64,000 nt of DNA. Origin: Zipacnadum sp036504235. Lineage in GTDB: Bacteria; Armatimonadota; Zipacnadia; Zipacnadales; Zipacnadaceae. This document shows positions 17,992-26,517 of this stretch, one piece after another; the first letter of the stretch is position 1, and each line of letters starts with the position of its first letter. The position numbers and the translations under genes were made by a program. The stretch covers positions 1-64,000 of the forward strand of contig DASXVN010000019.1 in the NCBI GenBank assembly GCA_036504235.1, in the 5' to 3' direction. The notes below the pieces were generated by a model. The model made no database searches. It saw nothing but the letters and a program-made list of their open reading frames with translations, and was not told where the DNA came from.

Positions 17992-18342
17992 TCAGGCGCT
18001 CTTGGGCTTCTTGACGCTGGCCGGCTTGGCCTGCGCCGCAGCCCTCGCCGCGACCGGTGGGACGCTCAGCGCATGTCGGAGAAGCTCGCGCGCCAAGGTC
18101 TGATAGCCCATGTGGTGCTGCGCCGCCACCTCTTTGAGGCGGGCGAGCAGAACAGGGTCTAGGCGCAGCGTGACCGCTTTCTTCGGCTCCGGCTTGATGG
18201 CCACGATGATATCGTCCAGCGGCGTTTCCTCGAAGTAGTCATCCGGATTGTGGGTATCCCAGAACTCGATTTCCTCGTCCTCAGTCTGGAAAGCCGGAAT
18301 GGTCTTGGGCATTTTGGCAGTCTTGGCCATGGTCATTCTCAT
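17992..18342 (-). CDS. CopG-family antitoxin
   Basis: A 116-residue antitoxin. The segment FWDTHNPDDYFEE followed by a ribbon-helix-helix-like region (AVTLRLDPVLLARLKEVAAQ, then GYQTLARELLRHAL) matches the CopG_antitoxin family. The toxin-binding acidic part comes first and the DNA-binding part second. A basic Lys/Ala tail ends the protein. Its ATG overlaps the toxin stop codon (ATGA), so the two are translationally coupled with the toxin first. It should neutralise the toxin and repress the shared promoter, where a short dyad is visible at 18644-18658. Confidence 0.85.
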   Translation of the reverse strand: MRMTMAKTAKMPKTIPAFQTEDEEIEFWDTHNPDDYFEETPLDDIIVAIKPEPKKAVTLRLDPVLLARLKEVAAQHHMGYQTLARELLRHALSVPPVAARAAAQAKPASVKKPKSA

Positions 18343-18605
18343 TTCTTTCGGGGCTGTTTATCCTCGTCAAAGGCCGTAACCACGCGGGCCTCGCCATCGT
18401 CCTCCAGGGCGAAGATCACCCGGAGCATTCGGCCCGCGGTCGTGCGGCCGGTTAGGCTGTACCGCTTCTCAGCTGGCGCATTCTTTCCGCGGCGGGGGTG
18501 CAAGCCCTGCGCCAGGACCTCCTCGACCTCGTGCCACTCCACGCCATGCTTTTCCAGCAGCTTTTCGCGAACGTGTGTCGTCGCACCGAGTCGAGTGATC
18601 TTCAT
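18339..18605 (-). CDS. BrnT-like toxin of a type II toxin-antitoxin pair
   Basis: An 88-residue protein, upstream of and overlapping the CopG-type antitoxin. The central and C-terminal layout (LLEKHGVEWHEVEEVL, then RYSLTGRTTAGRMLRVIFALED, then RVVTAFD) matches BrnT-like members of the RelE superfold. Those act as ribonucleases that arrest translation. Toxin-before-antitoxin order is typical of brnT-brnA-type loci. GGAG precedes the ATG by four bases. The assignment as BrnT rather than another RelE/DUF4258-like toxin is moderate; the toxin-antitoxin nature of the pair is well supported by the partner gene. Confidence 0.78.
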   Translation of the reverse strand: MKITRLGATTHVREKLLEKHGVEWHEVEEVLAQGLHPRRGKNAPAEKRYSLTGRTTAGRMLRVIFALEDDGEARVVTAFDEDKQPRKK

Positions 18606-18628
18606 AGCGCTCCAGCGGGAACCCCTTC

Positions 18629-18658
18629 ATGATATGCCAAACGTTGACGATTTGTCAA
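18629..18658 (-). promoter_or_regulatory. Promoter and operator-like dyad of the toxin-antitoxin pair
   Basis: On the minus strand TTGACA (18658-18653) and TATCAT (18634-18629) are 18 bases apart, a good sigma-70 promoter for the toxin gene starting at 18605. A dyad TTGAC-N5-GTCAA at 18644-18658 overlaps the -35 box, where the ribbon-helix-helix antitoxin could bind to autoregulate. Confidence 0.65.
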
Positions 18659-18713
18659 TACACAATCCCCCCACCTGCTGTGGGGTTCTCTTAGCATGGT
18701 TGGAGAGTCTCCG

Positions 18714-20069
18714 TCACAGGCCGATCAGGGCGGTCAGCAAGTCCCTCACATGACCTTCTTTGGTGCGCCAGGGGCTGCCCAGAAACCCACACCAGTTTGT
18801 CTTGTCCCCGCTGGCATCTATCACCCTCTGGCCTGTGACCAAATCCTCAAACCGAATCGTGAGCCGGGTGGCGATATTCCACCCACGAGGGTATGAGGTG
18901 CCTTCTGACTCGTATGTCGATCCCACGATCATCAGGCGGGAGCATCCAAGCTCCGCGGTCAGGTCGGACAGTTTCATTCCTCCGCGAGTAACCTCTTTGG
19001 CAACGGCCTCGACCTTTGGTCCAAAGATCGGCTCGTCTCCCCAGGACTGGAGCTTCTTGGCCGCTATCGGCCCGGCGAGATTGTCCGCGACAACTGCGAT
19101 GCGGTGAGGTTGGTACTCATATCTGAGAGTGAGCGCCTTGCCCTTCTGCGCGGCATCGAACTGAAGGACGCCCAGATGGGAGACGAAGTACCGCCCCGGT
19201 GCCAAGTCGCCTTCCTCGCTAACGCGCGGCAAGACCTTGCCCTTTTCGTATACCGTGAATGAGTCGGAAGCCACGCTCAGAGCGACGAAACCGTCGAGGG
19301 GGGCAATATCAAAAGGTGGCTTGGATGGGACCTTGAAGTCTTTGCTGAATTGCCTTACGGGGAGGACGGGGAGAGGGTCGGCATATGCCAAGTCATTTTT
19401 CACTTCCGCCCATGGCTGCGTAGGGAGTGTCGTGTCGAGGCCAAGGACGTAGGATATTGGGATTGCGAAATTGAGATTCTGTCCGTCGCGCAACTGCCAG
19501 GAAACGACCCCGAGGACCCCACCCTGTGCATTGACCAGAGGTCCGCCGCTGCTCCCGTGTGAAGCGGCGCACGTGAATTGCAGATACTTCACGCCATCGA
19601 TGCTCTGTATCTGACTGACCAAACCCTCACTGATTGAGAACTCAAGTCCCTCCGGCGCTCCGATAATGTAGGCGTTGCCCCCAACCGGAGGGTCTGCGGC
19701 GACAAGGGCCAATACGGGACGGCCGAATACCTTGATCTTCACTATCGCGATGTCGCGCTTCTCGTCCTTGTCAACCAGACCAGAGACTTCGAACTCCTGC
19801 CCATCAGAGAACTTGGCGGTAACGTGCCTCGCGTTCTTCACAACGTGCCAAGCAGTAACCGCAAGGCCGTCCTTTAGGGCCGCGAAGGCGTTCCCTACCG
19901 CCCTGCTCCCGTCGGCTTTCTCCACTGTCAGAGTAGCCACCGACGGAATGGTCTTCTGGTACACTTCCTCCGGCTTCATGTCCTGGGCCAGGACGATGCT
20001 TGCCCCGCACAGCAGACAAATGGTGAGGAAAGCCATCCTGAGTTGGGTCCTGCTATCGTTGCGTCTCAT
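18714..20069 (-). CDS. Exported trypsin-like serine protease (HtrA/S1C type without PDZ)
   Basis: A 451-residue protein with a signal peptide (AFLTICLLCGASIVLAQ) and a chymotrypsin-like protease domain. The catalytic triad is intact: His75 in TAWHVV, Asp106 in KRDIAIVKI and Ser174 in GSSGGPL. The domain ends near residue 215 (LNFAIPISYVLGL), as in HtrA/DegP-type proteases. No PDZ domain follows. Instead there are ~230 residues of beta-rich sequence of unknown type, ending with a segment like a curli/CsgG or DUF region (WNIATRLTIRFEDLVTGQ). It probably acts in the cell envelope. Base composition is lower in GC than flanking genes, as for the adjacent toxin-antitoxin pair. Confidence 0.85.
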   Translation of the reverse strand: MRRNDSRTQLRMAFLTICLLCGASIVLAQDMKPEEVYQKTIPSVATLTVEKADGSRAVGNAFAALKDGLAVTAWHVVKNARHVTAKFSDGQEFEVSGLVDKDEKRDIAIVKIKVFGRPVLALVAADPPVGGNAYIIGAPEGLEFSISEGLVSQIQSIDGVKYLQFTCAASHGSSGGPLVNAQGGVLGVVSWQLRDGQNLNFAIPISYVLGLDTTLPTQPWAEVKNDLAYADPLPVLPVRQFSKDFKVPSKPPFDIAPLDGFVALSVASDSFTVYEKGKVLPRVSEEGDLAPGRYFVSHLGVLQFDAAQKGKALTLRYEYQPHRIAVVADNLAGPIAAKKLQSWGDEPIFGPKVEAVAKEVTRGGMKLSDLTAELGCSRLMIVGSTYESEGTSYPRGWNIATRLTIRFEDLVTGQRVIDASGDKTNWCGFLGSPWRTKEGHVRDLLTALIGL

Positions 20070-20181
20070 TTGTGCCCCGCCTCCCGATCCTGCTATCGCT
20101 TGGTAAACACCATACTCTATTCGCTGTTTGAGCGTATTCTCCTACTCCTCCGTATCCGCCCTGGGGGGTTTCCCACCTCCC

Positions 20182-21261
20182 CTACCCTCCGTACACCCCC
20201 ACCTTGCGCCCCTCATCCAGCATGGCCAGGTAGCTGTTTACCGGGACGTAGTTGGCGATGCTGTTGCCGGAGCCCAGGGCGTAGCCGCCGCCGGGGGCGC
20301 AGGCCTCTATCGTGCGGCGGACGTAGGCGCGCAGGTCCGCCTCGGAGTCGCGCACCAGGCGGTCTACGTCGATCCCGCCCAGCGCCGCGATGCGGCCCTC
20401 GTATTTCTGCTTGAACTCCGCCACCGGCTGGATGACGTCCTCGTAGGAGTGCTTGCCGTCAATGTGCACGTCCTCGATGATGTCCTCCATGACTCCCTTG
20501 AGGTTGCCGCAGGCGTGGAGCATGACCGGCTTGCCCGCCGCATGGGCGACCGCGGTCATCTTCTTATGCCAGGGGAAGATGTACTTGCGCAGGTCCGCCG
20601 GGGAGATCATGGTCTGGGTCTTGAAGCCCAGGTCATCGTTGATCCACAGCGCGCCGATCTGGTCGTAGGAGCAAATGCGCTCGACCAGCCCCAACTCCAG
20701 CGCCCCCACGCGGTCCGCCACGGCCTGCACCAGGTCCGGCTGCTCCACCAGGGCAAAGCAGAGCGGCTCGTAGCCGAACAGGTCCACGGTGTTCTCCAGG
20801 ACACCGCCGGGGAGCATGGTGGTCACCTTCATCCCGTCGGGGACCATCGCCCCGATCTTCTCCAGGTCCTCGAAGTCGGCCTGCGCGGGGTCGGGCCAGG
20901 GGTAGCTCTCGAAGTCCTCCCAGGTGGCGATGATCCCCTCATTCTCGTTACGCCAGCCGCGCTGGCCCCGGTTGCGCTCCGGGGAGGTGTCGGCGGTAAG
21001 CCGCGCGAGATGCTCACCCTTGGGGAAGCCGAAGTTGTGCCCGCCGCCCACGTAGTCATAGCCCATCTTGGTCATGAACTCGATCTGGAAGCGCCGGTGC
21101 TCATCGGTGTTCGGCGGCGGGAGGGGCTGGCCCATGATCTCCTGCGCCAGCCCCATGTCAATGATCAGCTCGAGGAACGGCACCCGATCCGGCTCCCCGT
21201 CCCGGCGCAGCACCTTCAGCACACGGTCGAAATTGGGCTCCCACAGTGACGAATTTGGCAT
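20182..21261 (-). CDS. Uroporphyrinogen decarboxylase-fold methyltransferase-like protein
   Basis: A 359-residue UroD-superfamily protein. It lacks the HemE arginine signature at the N-terminus. It has the zinc-type motif LHACG (His249, Cys251) and downstream GGIDVDRLV and YALGSGNSI, features of the cobalamin:coenzyme M methyltransferase-like branch (MtaA/MtbA/CmuA). It therefore more likely transfers methyl groups or acts on demethylation than decarboxylates uroporphyrinogen. It follows the mannitol-dehydrogenase-like gene by 173 bases that contain a repeat element, so operon membership is uncertain. A second family member is at 27523. Confidence 0.85.
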   Translation of the reverse strand: MPNSSLWEPNFDRVLKVLRRDGEPDRVPFLELIIDMGLAQEIMGQPLPPPNTDEHRRFQIEFMTKMGYDYVGGGHNFGFPKGEHLARLTADTSPERNRGQRGWRNENEGIIATWEDFESYPWPDPAQADFEDLEKIGAMVPDGMKVTTMLPGGVLENTVDLFGYEPLCFALVEQPDLVQAVADRVGALELGLVERICSYDQIGALWINDDLGFKTQTMISPADLRKYIFPWHKKMTAVAHAAGKPVMLHACGNLKGVMEDIIEDVHIDGKHSYEDVIQPVAEFKQKYEGRIAALGGIDVDRLVRDSEADLRAYVRRTIEACAPGGGYALGSGNSIANYVPVNSYLAMLDEGRKVGVYGG

Positions 21262-21325
21262 GTTGGTTCTCCTTGGTTATAGATTCGGAAACGGCGGCCC
21301 ACCCCGGCAGCGGCGGACCGCCGCC

Positions 21326-21428
21326 ACCCCTCCCTAAGAGGGAGGGGCTTCGGAAACGGCTCCCCTGCCCCCAAGCCCCTCCCGCACCGGGAGGGGTGCC
21401 CGAGGTCTGCCGAGGGCGGGGTGGGCCG
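21326..21428. repeat. Dispersed CCTCCC/GGGAGG hairpin repeat, copy 2
   Basis: A noncoding element matching the one at 2086-2203. It starts with an ACCCCTCCC/GGGAGGGGCTT hairpin, followed by a second hairpin and the 40-bp segment 21389-21428, which is identical to 2164-2203. It is located between the UroD-like gene start and the stop of the mannitol-dehydrogenase-like gene. Confidence 0.78.
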
Positions 21429-21434
21429 GCAAGA

Positions 21435-22631
21435 CTAGCGCAAGAACTCCCCCAGCGCCTCGCGGTCCCCGGCGCTCTCCGCGGCCAGGGCCTCCTCCGC
21501 GGCAGCCACCAGGTCGCGCACTACCGCCGCGGCCTCCGGCGGCGCTTCGGCCAGGGCCTCGGCGAGGCCTTCCAGCCCCAAATCATTGTCCCGCAGCGCC
21601 GCCGCGACGCCCAGACACAGCGCTCGCGGCTCCCGCCCCTGGCCCGCGACGAACAGCGCCGCGCCGGAGAGGCGGCCATCCTCCGGGCGAATCATGCGCA
21701 GGGTGTCCCGCGCCCCGCGCTCGATCTGGTCGCCGAACACCGGGTTGACCAGCCGCGCGTACAGGTTGGCGGCGAAAGCGTCCATCGTCTCCGCCGTGAA
21801 GTACTGCGGATGCGCCTGCACCAGCGCCGCGCCCATCTCCTCCCACAGCGCGCGCCGGCCGGCCCGGTCCAGCGCCGGGTCCGCGCCCGTCTGGGCAAAC
21901 AGCTCATAGCCGCGCAACTTCCCCAGCACCGCCAGCAGCGCGTGGGTCCCGTTGTGGCCGTAGAGCTTGCGGTGCTCGTAGGCCTGGAACTGGCCGGTGG
22001 GCACGGGCTCCAGGTGCGGCATGTCCGGCACTTGTCCGCGCAGGGCCCCGGCGTCCACCGGGAAGGGGTCGTAGTCCTCGACCAGGATGACGGTCTCCAG
22101 GTCCGGCGTGAGCGGCGGCAGGTCGCGCTCGGCGCGGGTCAGGTTCTGGCACATACGCCCGACGACGGTGTTGACGAAGCCGCAGCGCCCCGCGGCCTGC
22201 TCCGCCCCCAGCACCTCGGCCATCGCGTCGTGAAGCAGCGCCGCGGCATCCCGGTGGTTCTCGCAGCACAGGAAGTTGAAAGCCAGCTCCCGAGGCGGCA
22301 GGTCGCGCAGCAGCTCCGCCACGGTCCGCCCCACCAGCGGCAGCACCCGCGCCCCCAGCGAGGTAATGGCGAAATCGCAGCGGATCAGCTCCCCCGCCAG
22401 CGCGTCGAGGCCCGCCTGGCCGCCGGTGTCAATCGCCTCCACGCGCCCCACGGTGAGCGGGCTGATGCTCTGCAGGTCGGCCTTGCTGATCGTGTACTCG
22501 CCGCGCGCGGCCAGCGACTCGACCAGCGCCGAGTTGACGTCCGCAAAGACCAACTGCGCGTCGGCGCGGCTGAGCAAATCCCCCATGAATCCCAGTCCGA
22601 CGCCCCCGGCGCCGAAGATCAATACTCGCAT
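21435..22631 (-). CDS. Mannitol dehydrogenase-family protein (mannitol-1-phosphate 5-dehydrogenase-like)
   Basis: A 398-residue NAD-dependent polyol dehydrogenase. The Rossmann motif GAGGVGLGF is at residues 7-15. The C-terminal catalytic motif with Lys222, Asn227 and His230 (RKLYGHNGTHALLA) is the signature of the long-chain mannitol dehydrogenase family. LGARVLPLVG and LCCENHRD also match. It probably interconverts a hexitol or hexitol phosphate with the keto sugar. Its ATG directly follows the galU-like stop codon with no gap, so the two are cotranscribed and likely coupled. This suggests the polyol pathway and UDP-sugar supply are coordinated. Confidence 0.82.
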   Translation of the reverse strand: MRVLIFGAGGVGLGFMGDLLSRADAQLVFADVNSALVESLAARGEYTISKADLQSISPLTVGRVEAIDTGGQAGLDALAGELIRCDFAITSLGARVLPLVGRTVAELLRDLPPRELAFNFLCCENHRDAAALLHDAMAEVLGAEQAAGRCGFVNTVVGRMCQNLTRAERDLPPLTPDLETVILVEDYDPFPVDAGALRGQVPDMPHLEPVPTGQFQAYEHRKLYGHNGTHALLAVLGKLRGYELFAQTGADPALDRAGRRALWEEMGAALVQAHPQYFTAETMDAFAANLYARLVNPVFGDQIERGARDTLRMIRPEDGRLSGAALFVAGQGREPRALCLGVAAALRDNDLGLEGLAEALAEAPPEAAAVVRDLVAAAEEALAAESAGDREALGEFLR

Positions 22632-23576
22632 TTACAGCTCCTCCTCCCGGCAAGCCTGCCGGACTACCTCCCCGTACGGGGAGCGCAAGGCCAGCGCCAC
22701 CTGGGTCTCCACCAGGCCCTCCGGCACGCCCAAGTCGTGGCGGCGGCCGTGCACCTCCACCGCCAGGTAGCGGCGCCGCCGGCGCAGCAACTCCTGCGCG
22801 GAGGTCATCTGGAACTCCCCGCGCTCGCGCTGGTCGCCGGTGATCAGCTCCGCCAGGCAGTCAAAGATATCCGGCGTGAACACGTGCATCCCGAAGAAAC
22901 ACAGGTACTGCCCCGCCGGCACGCCCGACGTGGCCAGGTGCACCCGCGCATACTCCGGCGTCGGCTTCTCGTAGATCGCGGTCGTCTCCCAGACGCCCTC
23001 CGCGCCGGCCAGCGGCGTGCCGGTCACGGTGCCGAAGTTGTGCAACTCCGCTTCCGGGGTCAGCGCCACGCCCGAGAGCGGCGCGCCGGTGCGCTCGAAA
23101 GCGTCCAAAAGCTGCCGCGCGCAGGGCCGCGATTCGGCGCTGGTATATACGTGGTCGCCGAGCATGAGGAGAAAGGGCTGGTTGCCGATGAACTCCCGGG
23201 CGCAGTACACCGCGTGGCCGTAACCCTCCGGCGTCGGCTGGACCGCGTAGGAAATCCGCTCGCCGAGCGCCGCCAGCTTCTCGGCCTGCGCCAGCACCTC
23301 CGGCTTATTCGCGTAGGCCGCCCGTTCCTCGGCGGTCAGGCCCCGAAAATGCTGCTGGAGCAGGATCTCGGCGCCCGGCTGCACGACCAGGCAAATCCGC
23401 TCAATCCCGGCGGCGACGGCTTCCTCGACGATGATCTGCAGCGCCGGCTTGCAGACCCCGTCGCGGTCCACCAGCGGGATCATCTCTTTCTGGAGCGTCT
23501 GCGTAGCCGGGTACTGTCGCGTGCCGCGCCCCGCGGCCGTGATCACGGCGCGCGTGACCGGAGTAGTTTTGGGCAT
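22632..23576 (-). CDS. galU: UTP-glucose-1-phosphate uridylyltransferase-family nucleotidyltransferase
   Basis: A 314-residue nucleotidyltransferase that makes UDP-glucose (or a related NDP-sugar) from a sugar 1-phosphate and UTP. The N-terminal signature AAGRGTRQYPATQTLQKEM at ~14-32 matches GalU. LMLGDHVY carries the metal-binding Asp, and IYEKPTP and GRRHDLGVPEGL match the late GalU motifs. Length fits the family. GAGGTG precedes the ATG. It is the first gene of a tight pair with the polyol dehydrogenase. The HVYTSAE region differs a little from classical GalU, so a different sugar 1-phosphate is possible. Confidence 0.87.
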   Translation of the reverse strand: MPKTTPVTRAVITAAGRGTRQYPATQTLQKEMIPLVDRDGVCKPALQIIVEEAVAAGIERICLVVQPGAEILLQQHFRGLTAEERAAYANKPEVLAQAEKLAALGERISYAVQPTPEGYGHAVYCAREFIGNQPFLLMLGDHVYTSAESRPCARQLLDAFERTGAPLSGVALTPEAELHNFGTVTGTPLAGAEGVWETTAIYEKPTPEYARVHLATSGVPAGQYLCFFGMHVFTPDIFDCLAELITGDQRERGEFQMTSAQELLRRRRRYLAVEVHGRRHDLGVPEGLVETQVALALRSPYGEVVRQACREEEL

Positions 23577-23890
23577 GGGTGAAGCACCTCTTCTTGCCTC
23601 CCAGGTGTGCCGGGAGGCGTTAGGGCAATTCCCCGCGAGGGAGGCGATGGCCTCTGCCGTTCTGTAGGGCGGGGGCTACGTCCCCCGCCGAGGCGGCCAC
23701 GAACGCTGCTCCTGTACCGCTAACGGCCCTACCCCCTAACCCCCTCCCTAAAGGGAGGGGGATTACCCCGTTGGCGTCCACATGGTTTGCCATTGCCCTT
23801 CCCCCCTCTCCTGCGGGCGCTCGTCGGCGAGCGCCACGGAGAGGGGGCCGGGGGGGTGAGGCCCCGTTGGCGCGCCTGCGTCTGCTATGT
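23577..23890. repeat. Intergenic region with three dispersed palindromic elements
   Basis: This divergent gap has no gene. Positions 23663-23689 hold a TGTAGGGCGGGGGCT palindrome, also at 43957-43983 and, in variants, at 29-54 and 30915-30940. Positions 23722-23761 are the exact reverse complement of the 40-bp element at 79-118. Positions ~23798-23868 hold a CCCCTCTCCT...GGAGAGGGGG long hairpin followed by GGTGAGGCC, related to 42925-42947 and 49214-49236. The right end merges into the promoter at 23867. Confidence 0.75.
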
Positions 23891-23896
23891 TATAAT
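23867..23896 (+). promoter_or_regulatory. Sigma-70 promoter of the CorC-like operon
   Basis: TTGGCG (23867-23872) and a perfect TATAAT (23891-23896) are 18 bases apart, with an extended -10 TGT just before the -10 box. The first gene starts with GTG at 23938, preceded by GGAGG. Confidence 0.7.
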
Positions 23897-23937
23897 CGTG
23901 CTGAGGCCACACGCTTTACCGGCCTGGAGGAATCGGA

Positions 23938-25227
23938 GTGGAGTCCGACCCTAGTCTGCTGGTCGCCGGGCTGGCGGCCCTGCTGGTCATAACGGGTTTT
24001 CTGGTTAGCTGCGAGACCGCTTTTGTGGCTCTCAAACCGTCCGTCTGGCGGTACTGGGAGGACGAGCGCCGACTGGCGGGCCGCACCGTCGCCTGGCTGC
24101 ACCGTCATCGCTGGCTGACCCTGTCCACCGGCGCGGCCGGTAGCCTCGTAGCCTTGTTCCTCGCCCAGCGCTGGGCGCTGCTGCTGGCGGCTCCCGCCTG
24201 GGGACCGGAGTGGGGTGCGCTCGGTTCCTGGCTGCTGCTGGCCCTGGTTCTCATTCCCCTGTGCATGGTGCCCGCCTACTATCTCGCCGCCCGCAGTCCC
24301 GAGCGCGTTTCCCGCTGGTGCGCCCTGCCGCTGTTCGTCCTGACCATCGTCGCCTCCCCCGTGACCTTCGCCCTGCTGACCCTCGCCCGCCTGTTTCTGC
24401 TCGGCTTCGGCGTACGCGCCTCGCACCTGCGCGCCCCGCTCACCGAGGACGAACTCAAGGCCATGCTCGCCGAAAGCGAGGAGCACGACACCCTGCCCGA
24501 GCCGCAGCGCCGCATGCTCTACGGCGTGCTGAGTTTCGCCGACCAGACCGCGGCCCAGGTCATGACCCCCCGCCCGGATATCATCTCGGTCTGCGGCGAC
24601 TGCGCGCTCCGCGTGGCGCTGACCCTGGCCCTGGAGCACCAGCACCGCCGCCTGCCGGTCTACGGCGAGGACGATGACGACATCCTCGGGGTGCTCTATC
24701 TCAAGGACATTCTCCCCTATCTGCGCAGCGGCGATCTGGACGACCCGGTGCGCGTGGCCACCCGCCCCGCTTTCTATGTGCCGGAGATGCTGCCCGCCGC
24801 CGACCTGCTGCGCCAGCTCCAGCAATCGCGCCAGACGATCGCGATTGTCCGCGACGAGTACGGCGGGACCGCCGGCCTGGTCACCGTGGAGGATCTGGTC
24901 GAGCAGATCGTGGGCGAGATCCGGGACGAATACGACACCGCCGAGGAGCCCGAGATCGTGCGGGTCTGCGACAGCGAACTGGTCTGCGACGGCCTGGTCT
25001 CCCTGCACCCGCTGGAGAACCTGCTGCACCAGGACCTGCCGGACGAGCACTATGACACTCTGGCCGGCTTCTTGCTGGACCTGGCGGGGCGCATCCCCAG
25101 TGAGGGCGAGCACTTCACCTGGCGCAACCTGGAGTTGGTGGCCGAGCGCGTCCGCGGCAACCGCGTGGAGCGCGTCCGCCTGCTCCAGCACCCTCTCCCC
25201 GGGGAGGCAGCCGCTGATGATGACTAG
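23938..25227 (+). CDS. CorC/HlyC-type membrane protein with CBS domains, copy 1
   Basis: A 429-residue member of the hemolysin/CNNM-CorC family, linked to magnesium/cobalt efflux or sodium exchange. The N-terminal DUF21-like membrane part has several segments (residues ~8-28, ~60-80, ~92-118, ~125-155). A CBS pair spans ~195-320 (VMTPRPDIISV, HRRLPVYGEDDDDILGVLYLKD, DEYGGTAGLVTVEDLVEQIVGEI). The C-terminal transporter-associated domain is at ~335-420 (LAGFLLDLAGRIPSEGE). The GTG start at 23938 has GGAGG seven bases upstream. It is the first of three genes in one transcript. The membrane domain is somewhat divergent compared with the CBS part. Confidence 0.88.
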   Translation: MESDPSLLVAGLAALLVITGFLVSCETAFVALKPSVWRYWEDERRLAGRTVAWLHRHRWLTLSTGAAGSLVALFLAQRWALLLAAPAWGPEWGALGSWLLLALVLIPLCMVPAYYLAARSPERVSRWCALPLFVLTIVASPVTFALLTLARLFLLGFGVRASHLRAPLTEDELKAMLAESEEHDTLPEPQRRMLYGVLSFADQTAAQVMTPRPDIISVCGDCALRVALTLALEHQHRRLPVYGEDDDDILGVLYLKDILPYLRSGDLDDPVRVATRPAFYVPEMLPAADLLRQLQQSRQTIAIVRDEYGGTAGLVTVEDLVEQIVGEIRDEYDTAEEPEIVRVCDSELVCDGLVSLHPLENLLHQDLPDEHYDTLAGFLLDLAGRIPSEGEHFTWRNLELVAERVRGNRVERVRLLQHPLPGEAAADDD

Positions 25228-25257
25228 TCGCGGCCGCGGAACGGAGGCGGATCGGCC

Positions 25258-26517
25258 ATGACCGCCGAGGCGCTGGCGCTGATCCTCGTCGCCGCCGCGG
25301 TGGCCGCCTGGCGCACCTGGGTGGTGCTGCTGCAGGCCGCCCTACTGGCCGCCAGCGAGGCGACCGCGCGCCGTCGCGCCGCCGCCGGCGAGTTGGCCGC
25401 GCTGGTGCTGAGCCGGCTGCTGGACGACGCCGGCTTCCCCGGTGCCCTCCTGCTCGCCGCCCAGGCGGCTCTGCTGCTGGTCTCGGCCCTGTTGACCCTG
25501 GCGAGCCGGCTGGCCCCCGAGGCGCTCCCGGCGCTGCCCACCCTGGCCGTCGCCCTTGCCGCCCTGCTGGTAGCCGAGCTGGTGGCGCGCCTCTACGGGC
25601 GGATGGAAGCGGACCGCCTCGCCTTTCGCTACGCGGGCAGCTTCAACCGGCTGGAGCGGCTCCTGGCGCCGGTGGCCCGCCCGCTGCTGCGCGTCTGTCT
25701 CGGGCTGGTCGGCGCCGACGGCTGCGAGTTGCGCCGCCCCGGCTCCCTGGTGACCGCGGCGGACATCCAGGTGGCCGCCGACCTCAGCGAGGCCAGCGGG
25801 CAGGTGGAGCCGGAGGTGGGGCGCATGCTCGATGAGGTCATGGAGCTGACCACCACCACCGTGCACGAGATCATGACGCCCCGCGTGGATATCGAGGGCG
25901 TCCGCGCCGAGGCCACTCCCGAGGCGATCATGGAGACGGCCATCGCCAGCGGCTTTTCCCGGCTGCCCGTCTATGAGGGCGACCTGGACAACATTGTGGG
26001 CCTGCTGCACGTCAATGACCTCATCGCCTGGCTGGCGCGCGGGGAGCACGATTTCACCGCCCGCCAGGTGGCGCGCCCGGCGGTGCGCACGCCCGAGACC
26101 AAGCGAGTTAATGAGATGCTGCGTGAGATGCGGGAGAGCGCCAACCACCTGGCGATCGTGGTGGACCAGTCCGGCGGCACCGCTGGCCTCCTGACCATCG
26201 AGGACATCGTCGAGGAACTGGTCGGCGAAATCCGCGATGAACACGACACCGCCGAGGAAGAAATCGAGCTAGTCGCGCCGGGCGAGCTGCTGGTGGAGGG
26301 CAAGGCCCGGCTGGAGGCAGTCGGCGAGGCACTGGAGGTGGAGTTGCCGGCCGCGGAGGCGGATACGGTCTCCGGCTTGCTCGCTTGGCTGCTGGGGAGG
26401 ATTCCCCGCGAGGGAGAGTCAATCTCCTTTGGAGGTCTGCGGTTCGTGGTGGAGGAAGAAGAGGGACAGTACGTCCGGCAAGTGCGCGTCATACGACTAA
26501 CAGGGGAGGGCGAGTGA
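25258..26517 (+). CDS. CorC/HlyC-type membrane protein with CBS domains, copy 2
   Basis: A 419-residue paralogue of the preceding gene. The membrane part is Ala/Leu rich (residues ~5-30, ~55-75, ~85-105, ~130-150). The CBS pair has the classic EIMTPRVDIEGV, FSRLPVYEGDLDNIVGLLHVND and VVDQSGGTAGLLTIEDIVEELVGEI. The C-terminal CorC_HlyC domain is LLAWLLGRIPREGESISFGGLRF. It probably acts with copy 1, as such proteins can form dimers through CBS domains. The stop codon overlaps the next gene's ATG by one base (TGATG), so translation of the M48-like gene is coupled to this one. Confidence 0.9.
   Translation: MTAEALALILVAAAVAAWRTWVVLLQAALLAASEATARRRAAAGELAALVLSRLLDDAGFPGALLLAAQAALLLVSALLTLASRLAPEALPALPTLAVALAALLVAELVARLYGRMEADRLAFRYAGSFNRLERLLAPVARPLLRVCLGLVGADGCELRRPGSLVTAADIQVAADLSEASGQVEPEVGRMLDEVMELTTTTVHEIMTPRVDIEGVRAEATPEAIMETAIASGFSRLPVYEGDLDNIVGLLHVNDLIAWLARGEHDFTARQVARPAVRTPETKRVNEMLREMRESANHLAIVVDQSGGTAGLLTIEDIVEELVGEIRDEHDTAEEEIELVAPGELLVEGKARLEAVGEALEVELPAAEADTVSGLLAWLLGRIPREGESISFGGLRFVVEEEEGQYVRQVRVIRLTGEGE

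Noticed and set aside
20182..21261. hemE (true uroporphyrinogen decarboxylase)
   Set aside because: The N-terminal HemE arginine signature is missing and no other haem genes are nearby; the HACG motif fits the methyltransferase-like branch.
21246..23582. 778-codon plus-strand frame across the galU/mannitol dehydrogenase genes
   Set aside because: It is the antisense of two well-supported genes and runs through a repeat element; an artefact of high GC.
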